Origin: Thermoplasmata archaeon | Lineage (GTDB): Archaea > Thermoplasmatota > Thermoplasmata > Thermoplasmatales > Thermoplasmataceae | Assembly (NCBI GenBank): GCA_021806345.1 | Contig: JAJZXP010000054.1 | Location: 1 to 9,212 of the forward strand | Reading direction: 5' to 3' | Length of the DNA stretch: 9,212 nt | Translations under genes and position numbers: made by a program | Notes under the pieces: generated by a model | What the model saw: the letters and a program-made list of their open reading frames with translations, nothing else | Databases searched by the model: none | Told to the model about the DNA's origin: nothing | In this document: in pieces, positions 1 to 6,383 of the stretch | Layout: each line of letters starts with the position of its first letter | How positions within the stretch are numbered: position 1 is the stretch's first letter

Positions 1-2
1 CC

Positions 3-230
3 AATGAACTGTATTCAGGGAAATATTCCAATCTGGATCAGGGCAAGATAAGACTGTGGTTTTGCAATGCAAAAAACATGCAATTTTGCATTTACAATAA
101 ACATGAGGGATCGAATGGCATCAACATAACGATAATTATAAGATTACAAAATCAGGTCTGTAAAGCCGCAAGAAAGAGCTTACGCACCAACTCATTTCTC
201 ATGTTTGCTGGAATTCCGATCAAAAAATAA
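3..230 (+). CDS. Possible 3' end of an unknown gene, cut by the window edge
   Basis: The frame is open from the first complete codon in the window to a TAA at 228-230, giving 75 residues with no start needed inside the window. The translation (starting NELYSGKYSNLDQGKIRLWF) mixes hydrophobic and polar residues and ends in a basic tail, ARKSLRTNSFLMFAGIPIKK. I do not recognise a family. It contains three cysteines (CNAKNMQFC, then QVC) but no clear metal-binding spacing. It lies 47 bases upstream of the orphan gene at 278 on the same strand. A frame this long can occur by chance, and a 9-bp inverted repeat sits inside it, so it could equally be non-coding or a decayed gene end. Confidence 0.35.
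   Translation, partial: NELYSGKYSNLDQGKIRLWFCNAKNMQFCIYNKHEGSNGINITIIIRLQNQVCKAARKSLRTNSFLMFAGIPIKK
66..92. repeat. Perfect 9-bp inverted repeat (hairpin)
   Basis: AATGCAAAA at 66-74 is the exact reverse complement of TTTTGCATT at 84-92, separated by a 9-base loop AACATGCAA. The neighbouring TTGCA/TGCAA pair (63-67 with 79-83) could form a competing smaller stem. It lies inside the possible open frame at 3-230. Its function is not evident. It is too far from the gene at 278 to be that gene's core promoter. Confidence 0.35.
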
Positions 231-237
231 ATGTATA
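222..237 (+). promoter_or_regulatory. Possible TATA region of the orphan gene at 278
   Basis: An A/T-rich stretch, AAAAAATAAATGTATA, lies about 40-55 bases upstream of the ATG at 278. If it acts as a TATA box, transcription would start near 250-256 and leave a leader of about 22-28 bases. That fits the ribosome binding site seen in this leader. The overlapping TGTATACA at 232-239 is a perfect 8-base palindrome and could be an operator, but this is weak. Confidence 0.3.
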
Positions 238-264
238 CAAAGTACAATACCTATTGAATAAATT

Positions 265-270
265 AAGAGG
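265..270 (+). promoter_or_regulatory. Shine-Dalgarno-like site AAGAGG
   Basis: The GAGG core at 267-270 ends seven bases before the ATG at 278, normal spacing for pairing with the CCUCC end of archaeal 16S rRNA. It supports ATG 278 as the start and contrasts with several other genes here that appear leaderless. Confidence 0.5.
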
Positions 271-277
271 ATGAACA

Positions 278-619
278 ATGAACAGTCCGGAATATGTATG
301 GAAAAATCCCAATGATGGCAGTTTCCTTTTGAACGTTTATGGTGTGGAGTTCGGTGACCGCAGGGTCTGTATTGCAACACTTCTGGATTCTAACACAGAA
401 TCAGAGGAGATTGTTGGCTTTGGCGAATCAGTGGACGATGCCCTATGGGATATGGCAGACAACCAGTCTCCAATGAGGAATTTCGCAATACATGCTCTAT
501 TTGACCGATACACAAGAAACATGGGAAAATGGTCAGATGATGACAAGAGGCTTCTGCAGATCGAATATGATCATGTTATGAACATGGAGAAATTCTACAG
601 CGATATGGAAAGTAGCTGA
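278..619 (+). CDS. Small orphan acidic protein, unknown function
   Basis: This 113-residue protein has no signal peptide and no membrane segment, so it is probably cytoplasmic. The first half (about residues 8-50) looks strand-rich, with aromatic residues and two acidic turns (YVWKNPNDGSFLLNVYGVEF and the ATLLDSNTESEE region). The second half is mostly helical and ends in an acidic, Met-rich helix (HVMNMEKFYSDMESS). I recognise no catalytic motif and no family. The start is supported by a GAGG site seven bases upstream. The gene is convergent with the zinc-ribbon gene, with 73 bases between the stop codons and two inverted repeats in or at the edge of that gap. Coherent composition, a ribosome binding site and a clean stop make a real gene likely; the function is unknown. 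Confidence 0.75.
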   Translation: MNSPEYVWKNPNDGSFLLNVYGVEFGDRRVCIATLLDSNTESEEIVGFGESVDDALWDMADNQSPMRNFAIHALFDRYTRNMGKWSDDDKRLLQIEYDHVMNMEKFYSDMESS

Positions 620-636
620 TCCAGATTATCTGACCC

Positions 637-665
637 ATGGAACGGGGAAAACAGATCGGTTCCAT
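637..665 (+). terminator. Hairpin just after the orphan gene, possible terminator
   Basis: ATGGAAC at 637-643 is the exact reverse complement of GTTCCAT at 659-665, with a 15-base loop. It begins 18 bases after the stop of the plus-strand gene and is followed by a short AATTT. There is no long T tract, so termination is an inference from position. Confidence 0.35.
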
Positions 666-675
666 AATTTCACCC

Positions 676-702
676 ATTGATCATGATAGAGATCAGATCA
701 AT
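676..702. terminator. Imperfect 11-bp hairpin overlapping the zinc-ribbon gene stop
   Basis: ATTGATC (676-682), one bulged A, and TGAT (684-687) pair with ATCA (692-695) and GATCAAT (696-702) around an AGAG loop. The stop codon of the minus-strand gene (693-695) lies in the stem. With the hairpin at 637-665 it forms a tandem pair between convergent genes, so a bidirectional transcription end is plausible. No strong T tract follows on either strand. Confidence 0.35.
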
Positions 703-1262
703 CTAAAACCGCAGGATGTACAGAAATTTGATCCATCTTTAACAGTGTTTCCACAGTTATTACACGTTTTTTCATTCACTGAATGCTCTTCAATACCAGG
801 ACTGAATTTTCTGAATCCTGTGGTATGGAAGAATCCATGGGTTATGGTTATGTCTGATCTGTTCTTCTCCTCCTGGATGCGTATTATATCATCGTCGATG
901 GTTCTATCTAAGCGGGCATTTCCGTCATGAGAATGAGTGGCCCATTCCTCTATTGCTTTTGACCATTTTTCCGGATTATGAACAATGAATTCAACTATAT
1001 CCTGAGAATCATAGGATATGAAGCTGACAGTGAGTATCCTGCCTGATGGCATACCCCGTCGGGGCCTGGAACCATGAACCTCGCCAACCTGCCTTAAGAA
1101 TATACCATTCTCAGGATACAATTTCTCCCTGCCACTATTGGTCTGGTACAGGAGTCGCATGTTTGTCAGTAATAAGTATCCGTTTGAAATACGCCGGGAG
1201 TTCTTCACCATTACCGCCTTCTCCCTCATTATCTCATTCTCTCCGCTCTGGAAATCCGGCAT
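693..1262 (-). CDS. PH/GRAM-like domain protein with C-terminal zinc ribbon
   Basis: This 189-residue protein has two visible parts. Residues about 10-107 look like a PH/GRAM-type fold: the strand pair containing GYLLLTNMRLLY (28-39), a typical signature of these domains, then strands around ILTVSFISYDSQDIVEFIV (76-94) and a closing helix NPEKWSKAIEEW. The C-terminus is a four-cysteine zinc ribbon, CNNCG and CTSCG, with Cys at 167, 170, 181 and 184. A charged linker of about 55 residues joins them. There is no membrane segment. PH-like folds bind lipids or partners and zinc ribbons bind protein or nucleic acid, but the role here is unknown. The frame continues up to an ATG at 1295, yet a strong TATA box at 1281-1291 would then be inside the gene. 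It lies about 24 bases before ATG 1262, so I chose a leaderless start there. Confidence 0.8.
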   Translation of the reverse strand: MPDFQSGENEIMREKAVMVKNSRRISNGYLLLTNMRLLYQTNSGREKLYPENGIFLRQVGEVHGSRPRRGMPSGRILTVSFISYDSQDIVEFIVHNPEKWSKAIEEWATHSHDGNARLDRTIDDDIIRIQEEKNRSDITITHGFFHTTGFRKFSPGIEEHSVNEKTCNNCGNTVKDGSNFCTSCGFRLI

Positions 1263-1280
1263 GAAAAAAACATATGAACT

Positions 1281-1291
1281 TTTTATATAAA
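1281..1291 (-). promoter_or_regulatory. TATA box of the PH/zinc-ribbon gene
   Basis: On the minus strand the sequence reads TTTATATAAAA, a near-ideal archaeal TATA element. Its centre (about 1286) is 24 bases upstream of ATG 1262. That places the transcription start at or next to the ATG, so the mRNA is probably leaderless. This decides the start codon. Confidence 0.65.
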
Positions 1292-1590
1292 ACATTGGTC
1301 TGTACCATATTCCGTATTATGCTCTATGTCTCGAAGAGACTGTTATCATTCGCCCGTTACATCAGTCCCTGTTAGAAAGGGTGAACCAAATACAGAACAG
1401 CACCCTTAGCAAGGTATATGATAAATCACTGGATCTGGACAGTAATAATCATTTACCACAAACTCCAATTATAGAAGGAAATACAATTATTGTGAATAGG
1501 CCAGTAAGTAGATAGTAAAGTGAACGAATAAGAGATCTCGTCAAATCCGGTTGGTAAGTACCGGTGATGCTTGGAGGATGTTTTCAGTAA

Positions 1591-1921
1591 TCATTTCTCT
1601 GCCTTGAATCGGTGCTTGAATAACCATGACATTATGGAGAAGAGTTTTTTAACGAAATCGAGGAAACGGTATGTGATCATATTACCGCCATATAGGCTTC
1701 TCAATTTCTCCATGATGACCTCAACTACCTATTTCTCACTCTTTCCATCTATAAGCTTCAGAACGGTTTCTTTATTCTTACCCAGGTTCTCTGGGTCCTT
1801 ACGGTTCAGGAAGAACATGAACTTTTGTGAGGCTCTCTACACCATCCAGTTCATCCACCTTCCTCGCTTCCCTGATAATGTACATAACACCCTCTCTATT
1901 TCGAATAGTACCTATATTTGC
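1591..1921 (-). pseudogene. Possible decayed gene with a frameshift and an in-frame stop
   Basis: Read on the minus strand, 1921-1802 is open and gives plausible protein (GVMYIIREARKVDELDGVES, then LTKVHVLPEP before TAA). The next frame takes over from about 1836 and continues to TGA 1593-1591 with a single TAG at 1731-1729. That part includes NRKDPENLGKNKETVLKLID and, after the TAG, VVEVIMEKLRSLYGGNMITY followed by RFLDFVKKLF. Alternating charged and hydrophobic residues on both sides of the frame change suggest one former gene of over 100 codons. I cannot name the family, and a transposase end is only a guess. No start or promoter is visible. The overlapping plus-strand frame at 1571-2062 is Phe/Ser/Leu-rich and looks like its shadow. 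Confidence 0.3.
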
Positions 1922-1994
1922 CTATTTATATCACCACACCTGCATAGAGAGTGCGTCCTTTTCGGGTTTTGCTTAAAGATTGAAGATAGCAAAA

Positions 1995-2013
1995 GTAGTG
2001 ATAATCTCACTAC
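1995..2013 (-). repeat. Perfect 7-bp hairpin followed by TTTT on the minus strand
   Basis: GTAGTGA at 1995-2001 pairs exactly with TCACTAC at 2007-2013 around a 5-base loop. On the minus strand the stem is followed directly by TTTTG, which resembles a weak terminator for any transcript coming from the minus-strand frame at 2059-2250. With no convincing gene upstream, it may be only a relic. Confidence 0.35.
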
Positions 2014-2327
2014 GATTAAAGTACCTAAGATTGTGTTGAAAATCAGTAAAACATTAAGCTAACTTGAATTTGTAGTGTTAGAAAGAGGCAAATATAAGAT
2101 AGGAATCTGCGTCTCTTTATACCGTTTTTCATTGTCCCTGACATACTGGAAGGTATCAACAGGATCACTGTCAGAAAGAGGAGCAAGGGACTCCATAAGG
2201 GTTAACAGGGTTCCTGAATCGTTTAGAAAGAGAGGGAAACTTCCGTTCAAGGCTAAGCCGGGATAACTTCAGGTGACTGACCTCTTACAAGAAAATGGAT
2301 GCTTTAATAGGAAAGGGTACAATAGGG

Positions 2328-2337
2328 TTTATAATAA
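2328..2337 (+). promoter_or_regulatory. TATA box of the first GT4 gene
   Basis: TTTATAATAA is centred about 24 bases before ATG 2356. No ribosome binding site is visible before that ATG. Box and spacing match the leaderless layout of the PH/zinc-ribbon and DUF2079 genes here, and they support ATG 2356 as the start. Confidence 0.55.
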
Positions 2338-2355
2338 GGCAAAGGCGAAAATGGA

Positions 2356-3522
2356 ATGAGGAAGAAAACCTACTCGATTACTTTTGTGTTACTTGGCCCC
2401 ACTATAAGATATCCACCCGGCGGGTATAATATAGTCTATAAACTTGCTCAAGGGCTCAATCAAAATAACATAAAAACTTCCATCATTTTCCTTAAAGATC
2501 CGTCGGTATATATCTCAAATCACATAAGAGAATATAGTCAATCATTCATGATTAGGATGCTTTATGTTATGTTCAAGCTGTTATTTAGCGGAAATAGAAT
2601 AAACATATTATATCGGTTAAAATTTCTACTTAAGTCTGTAATAGGCGTTGATTATGATTATTCTGTATTGGATAATGTTGATTGTTATCTTTATGATACA
2701 ATTGAAAGTGTAAAGATAAAAACAGACATAATAATAGCTACGGCATGGCAAACTGCATATTTTGTTAAAGAATTTACAAACAATTATAACTCAAAGCCAT
2801 TTTATTTGATCCAAAACAGTGAAGATGACCCCTCCTTTAGTGGAAAGAATTCTAATAATGCCAAAAAAACTTATGGTTTCGATTTTACTAAGATAGTTCT
2901 CAATAAAAAATTATATAACAGATTTAAAGATGAAAATCCGAGGTTCTTCCATGTTGGAATTGATACTGATTTTTTCAAGATTATAAACAAGACTGATACC
3001 AGAGAAAATATAATATTATTTCCACTTAGAAAAAATGAGAGTAAAGGTGCAAAGTATGCTATTGAAAGTGCAAAGAAACTTTTAAACAACACTACTAAAA
3101 TTAAAATTATTATGTTTGGTGATTATAAAGAGAATGAAATACCAGAAGAAATTAGGGGTAAAATAGTTTATTATTACAGACCGACGAATAAGGAAATTCT
3201 AACATTATATAATAAGAGTGCAATATTTGTACTGCCATCACTGGTTGAGGGGATGCCAGTCCCCCCACTTGAGGCAATGTCCTGCGGTTGTGCCGTCGTA
3301 GTAACAGATAATGGTGGTACAAATGAATATATAGAAGATGGGTTGAATGGTTTGGTTTGTCCAATCAAAGACTCTGATTGTCTCTATGATAAAGTATTAT
3401 ATCTTCTAAGTAATAAACAAAAGATTGAGGAACTAATAAAAAACTCTGAGAAAACTGTGAGGGAATATAGTTATAAAAAAATGATAGATAACTTCGTTTT
3501 TTTGATAAAGGAATATATATAA
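2356..3522 (+). CDS. Glycosyltransferase family 4 (GT-B fold)
   Basis: This 388-residue protein matches the usual length of a retaining GT4 enzyme, which transfers a sugar from a nucleotide donor to a growing glycan in the cytoplasm. The N-lobe has the glycine-rich opening GPTIRYPPGGYNIVYKLAQG (residues 14-33). The C-lobe begins near ENIILFPLRKNESKG and carries the classic E-x7-E donor-binding motif, EGMPVPPLE with Glu298 and Glu306, followed by AMSCGCAVVVTDNGGTNEYI. There is no signal peptide or membrane span, so it is cytosolic or peripheral. The gene is visibly A+T-rich, with many AAT, ATA and AAA codons, unlike the DUF2079 gene, which suggests acquisition by transfer. Donor and acceptor cannot be read from sequence. 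The next gene on this strand is another glycosyltransferase, 184 bases on, so they may serve the same glycan. Confidence 0.9.
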   Translation: MRKKTYSITFVLLGPTIRYPPGGYNIVYKLAQGLNQNNIKTSIIFLKDPSVYISNHIREYSQSFMIRMLYVMFKLLFSGNRINILYRLKFLLKSVIGVDYDYSVLDNVDCYLYDTIESVKIKTDIIIATAWQTAYFVKEFTNNYNSKPFYLIQNSEDDPSFSGKNSNNAKKTYGFDFTKIVLNKKLYNRFKDENPRFFHVGIDTDFFKIINKTDTRENIILFPLRKNESKGAKYAIESAKKLLNNTTKIKIIMFGDYKENEIPEEIRGKIVYYYRPTNKEILTLYNKSAIFVLPSLVEGMPVPPLEAMSCGCAVVVTDNGGTNEYIEDGLNGLVCPIKDSDCLYDKVLYLLSNKQKIEELIKNSEKTVREYSYKKMIDNFVFLIKEYI

Positions 3523-3581
3523 TTATGAACAAAATCCTAATATGAGAATGTACATCATTACTAAAGGTGTAATATATGACG

Positions 3582-3652
3582 TTAAAACCCTTTTAAACTT
3601 AGTTTATTGTGCTGATACACAAACTGAAGAAAAATCGACGAAGACTTCGATT
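3582..3652 (+). repeat. Cluster of three small inverted repeats between two glycosyltransferase genes
   Basis: The 184-base gap after the GT4 gene holds three consecutive perfect inverted repeats. They are TTAAAA/TTTTAA with loop CCC (3582-3596), TTGTG/CACAA with a 6-base loop (3607-3622), and AATCGA/TCGATT with an 8-base loop (3633-3652), the last followed by CTTT. The first is A/T only and weak. Together they could end transcription after the GT4 gene or fold in the leader of the next one. I see no convincing TATA box at the right distance from ATG 3707. Confidence 0.3.
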
Positions 3653-3706
3653 CTTTGAAGCAAAATTAGTTTAATGCCTTTGTTTTCACTTTTAATTGAG
3701 TAAAAT

Positions 3707-4693
3707 ATGATCCCAATTCAAAATTCGAGGCAACGGTGCGTACTCGAACTCTATGACCATGCTATTTTCTTCTCTCTTGTCTGTTACCGCAACAATCTTT
3801 TCACCAGTAATGATGCAGAGAAGATCATTGAATTCTACAATGGCTTCGATAACCGTGATCAACTCATACAGTGGATGAAGGAAAGACCAAAGGGTGCTTC
3901 TTACATTCATGAGGTGGAGGGCAACAGGGACATCATCGTCGTCATACCAACAGCAGATTTTAATGGAAAATATGCCACAACATGCAGGGAAGAGATATTT
4001 ACAGGTCTTCATATGATCTTTGTGGAAAGTGGCGAGAATCCTGATCCATATTTCAACTATGCCCACAACTGCAATGTTGGCATAAAAAAGGCAATGGAGT
4101 ATAACCCGAAGTGGGTGGTTATATCGAATGATGATATGGTTACTATAGATTCGGTCTCAAAACTGATATTTAGGTTAGGTAGTATCCAGGACCGCCCAGT
4201 TGTTTTTACCGCGCCAAGGGGCAAATATCATTCTTATCCCACTAAGGTCGGGAAGAGGTCTCATTTAAAATTATTGTATTATATGACTAAAGGCTATAGG
4301 GGACTGACCCTTTACAAGCTCGAAACTAAAATCCAGAAGAAATTTCTATCGCCATATACCATCGAAAACATGTCACTTTATCATCGTTTTTTTAACCGTG
4401 AAACCGTTAGATTTGTGAACATTGGATCATTTGGGATTTTAAATTCTGATTTTCTGAAAAAAAGATCATGTAAATTATTTGATGAAACGTATATCAATGG
4501 TATAGAAGATGCAGATATATCTCTGTCAATAAAAAAGGATAGGATAGATTTTGGGGTGGTGAATTTCAGGATTGGCGACTTGGTCGGTTCATCGCTTGGA
4601 AGCTATAGCAAGAATCGACAGATAAGGGATTTTATAAACCAAGTATATTTTAACAGCAAGTACACAGAGTATCTTATGCAAATGGGTAAATAA
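3707..4693 (+). CDS. Glycosyltransferase family 2-like protein (GT-A fold)
   Basis: This 328-residue protein has an extra N-terminal region of about 72 residues, including NNLFTSNDAEKIIEFYNGFD and QLIQWMKERP, before the GT-A core starts at RDIIVVIPTADFNGKYATT (74-92). The core has the usual acceptor-side stretch FNYAHNCNVGIKKAM (116-130), then PKWVVISNDDM with the metal/nucleotide site NDD at 141-143. A later GIEDADISL has Glu267-Asp268 in the position of the ED catalytic-base motif. GT2 enzymes are inverting and use nucleotide sugars at the cytoplasmic face; donor and acceptor are unknown here. There is no membrane span. No ribosome binding site or clear TATA box precedes ATG 3707, so it may be read through from the upstream GT4 gene. 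Its stop lies only 7 bases from the stop of the opposite-strand GT4-like gene. Confidence 0.85.
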   Translation: MIPIQNSRQRCVLELYDHAIFFSLVCYRNNLFTSNDAEKIIEFYNGFDNRDQLIQWMKERPKGASYIHEVEGNRDIIVVIPTADFNGKYATTCREEIFTGLHMIFVESGENPDPYFNYAHNCNVGIKKAMEYNPKWVVISNDDMVTIDSVSKLIFRLGSIQDRPVVFTAPRGKYHSYPTKVGKRSHLKLLYYMTKGYRGLTLYKLETKIQKKFLSPYTIENMSLYHRFFNRETVRFVNIGSFGILNSDFLKKRSCKLFDETYINGIEDADISLSIKKDRIDFGVVNFRIGDLVGSSLGSYSKNRQIRDFINQVYFNSKYTEYLMQMGK

Positions 4694-4700
4694 CGCGAGC

Positions 4701-6005
4701 TTAATTACTGTCGATTCCGAGAATCTCAAAATACAACTTCTCGTGCATCTTAGCTATTTTGTTTGGGTATCTTCCGGATATCTTTTTTTCAAGATTCTTG
4801 GCTAAACTTTCTCTGAGATTAGAATCAGAAAGCAATAAGGCCATTTTCTCGTACAGCATGCTGACATTCCGCGGTTCAAAAAAAAGTGCTGTCACTCCGT
4901 CTTCGAGCTCGCTTTGAAATCTTGGCGTTTGAGAACATATTAAAGGTATATGTAAATCCAAAATCCTTGATACTACGCCGCTAACCTCAACTCCTCTATC
5001 AGTATAGGGTAAAACAATAACATCTGTACGTAAAAAAATGTCATTAAGTTGTTGCTCAGTGAGGAATCCTTCATAAAATTCAATGGAACACCTTGATTGG
5101 AGTCTCCGTATTCTATCTCTTAATTGTTCAAGAAAAAGTTCCTCGTCGTTGAACCTCGAAAGTGCTGAAGAATGTTTTCCACCTGCGATGATCAGAGTTG
5201 TTTCCGGGAATTGTTCAAAAAGTTTAAGGTAAGCATCTAGAAGATCATCGATCCCTTTGGAAGGTCTCAGGTAACCGTGAAATGTGAATGTAAATTTCTC
5301 ATGTATTCTTTTTTGAATACTCATGGGAGAGACAAAATGTGGAATCACACATATTTTATCCAATGATTTACTTTCACCTAAAGCCTCAGACTGTTGTCTT
5401 GAAAAAACAACAATGCGATTTGTAGCTCTTAAAAGAAGTTTACCATAAATTTTATTCAACCGGTAAAATAATCTTTGCATTGATGGATAAACATTATCGG
5501 GCAGGCTATCTTCAGATAAGACTGAGTGAAGTGTCACAACGGTTTTAATCCCGAACAAGTTAGAAAGTAAAATGGTTGAAAGCAGATTAAATAAGGACGT
5601 TGAAGTAACTGGTAATGCTCCACGTCCGAAACCAAGATAACCGTAGTTGTATTGTATGTGCAGTAGCCTTACAGTAAATTTTTTTGCCTTCTTTACAATA
5701 GAGAACGGAAATCCGATCCCAAGTGCTATGCCCTCCACCTTTAAATTGTCTATTGGATACGGTTTATCCGTATCTGTAAAAATGATTGGGGTTAACTTTC
5801 CAGTATTAGAATATGTTCTTATCCATTCTAACTGATTTGTCAATCCAGTCTTTGAAGGTGGTACAGGCAAAAGAAATCCTATATTGATTCTGTTATTTTC
5901 AATAGATTTCAATGGGATTGCCTCGTTGCGGTTATATGCCTTATTTGAAGATATTGTTGATTTATAAGTTCCATATACTTTCCGATCCTTTTTCATAAAT
6001 ATCAT
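4701..6005 (-). CDS. Glycosyltransferase family 4-like (GT-B fold), non-canonical donor motif
   Basis: This protein has 434 residues. The GT-B N-lobe starts only at about residue 39 (RINIGFLLPVPPSKTGLTNQ) and includes LLHIQYNYGYLGFG (114-127) and the KTVVTLH strand (154-160). The C-lobe starts at FTFTFHGYLRPSKGIDDLLD (238-257), where HGYLRPSKG is the typical phosphate-binding loop region. In the donor site, where most GT4 enzymes have E-x7-E, it reads GVEVSGVVSRIL: Glu340 is present but the second Glu is not at its expected place. This resembles SGV-type variants of the superfamily. The first 38 residues are polar, do not look like GT4, and follow directly on the open frame from the GT2 remnant upstream. 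ATG 5996 is an alternative start. No good TATA box is seen. The sugar and acceptor are unknown. Confidence 0.85.
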   Translation of the reverse strand: MIFMKKDRKVYGTYKSTISSNKAYNRNEAIPLKSIENNRINIGFLLPVPPSKTGLTNQLEWIRTYSNTGKLTPIIFTDTDKPYPIDNLKVEGIALGIGFPFSIVKKAKKFTVRLLHIQYNYGYLGFGRGALPVTSTSLFNLLSTILLSNLFGIKTVVTLHSVLSEDSLPDNVYPSMQRLFYRLNKIYGKLLLRATNRIVVFSRQQSEALGESKSLDKICVIPHFVSPMSIQKRIHEKFTFTFHGYLRPSKGIDDLLDAYLKLFEQFPETTLIIAGGKHSSALSRFNDEELFLEQLRDRIRRLQSRCSIEFYEGFLTEQQLNDIFLRTDVIVLPYTDRGVEVSGVVSRILDLHIPLICSQTPRFQSELEDGVTALFFEPRNVSMLYEKMALLLSDSNLRESLAKNLEKKISGRYPNKIAKMHEKLYFEILGIDSN

Positions 6006-6037
6006 CGCTGTAATATGTCTTATTGCAGTAAGTAATC

Positions 6038-6358
6038 CTATTTTGTTGTAGAAATCAATAGACCATTTTCAAATATATGGTTTACGTAAGAAACTCTTTC
6101 TTTTGTGAGCATTTCGCCATCATCACGGAAACATATGACTTCTCCGTTTGACATCATGATTCCTTCAGCCAGGGCTTCCCCTGTTTTTCCATCCATTACT
6201 ATGTACTTTATACATTTGAATCCATAACTATCCCCATAGAACTGAAAATTTGTAACGAGTATAACCTCAAAATCCTGGAAGGTCTGTTTTGATAAGGAAT
6301 TCAGAGATTTTACCAGATAATCTACTCGGTTATAAGAGGTAACAATAATAGAGATCAT
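6038..6358 (-). pseudogene. Truncated, frameshifted GT2 glycosyltransferase remnant
   Basis: The 106-residue frame is a clear GT2 N-terminus. It has MISIIVTSYNRVDYLVKSLN, then FEVILVTNF, then GEALAEGIMMSNGEVICF followed by RDDGEM, where family members of this type usually have an acidic DDD-like cluster. GT2 enzymes normally exceed 200 residues, so the catalytic second half is missing. After HIFENG the frame runs into a TAG. One base off, the sequence continues as SIDFYNKIGLL, which matches the expected strand after the helix, and runs without a stop into the start of the downstream GT4-like gene. A one-base loss in the AAAA near 6068-6071 would explain it. It may still be transcribed, but it cannot be an active GT2 enzyme as it stands. 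A sequencing error at the frameshift would not restore the missing half. Confidence 0.7.
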
Positions 6359-6383
6359 ATCAACCAGATCATTGTAATTCAGT

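Larger units (their letters stand above)
1296..2327. other. About 1 kb without an intact gene; decayed reading frames
   Basis: No frame here has a convincing start, composition and length. Several stretches look like old coding sequence. On the plus strand, 1291-1515 is open with no ATG and ends STLSKVYDKSLDLDSNN... up to TAG 1513-1515. On the minus strand, 1591-1921 reads as protein across one frame change and one stop (listed separately). On the plus strand, 2075-2356 is open except for TAA 2264-2266 and ends GYNRVYNKAKAKME, with its TGA overlapping the next gene's ATG. On the minus strand, a 63-codon frame at 2059-2250 is also open. I see no terminal inverted repeats of an insertion sequence, no tRNA and no CRISPR repeats. 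It is best described as a graveyard of gene fragments next to a glycosyltransferase block. Confidence 0.5.

Noticed and set aside
637..930. A 97-codon plus-strand frame over the zinc-ribbon gene
   Set aside because: It overlaps the antisense of a well-supported gene and has hairpins at its start, so it is a shadow.
1547..1564. CCGGT/ACCGG inverted repeat as an RNA gene or operator
   Set aside because: It has only five base pairs, with no neighbouring gene or T tract to give it meaning.
1571..2062. A 163-codon plus-strand open frame
   Set aside because: It is Phe/Ser/Leu-rich, with no recognisable motif and no supporting promoter. The opposite strand reads more like protein, so this is probably its shadow.
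1370..2085. Shared 10-mer TGTTAGAAAG near 1370 and 2075 as ends of an insertion element
   Set aside because: The match is a direct repeat with no similarity around it. One shared 10-mer is expected by chance in about 1 kb, and no terminal inverted repeats were found.
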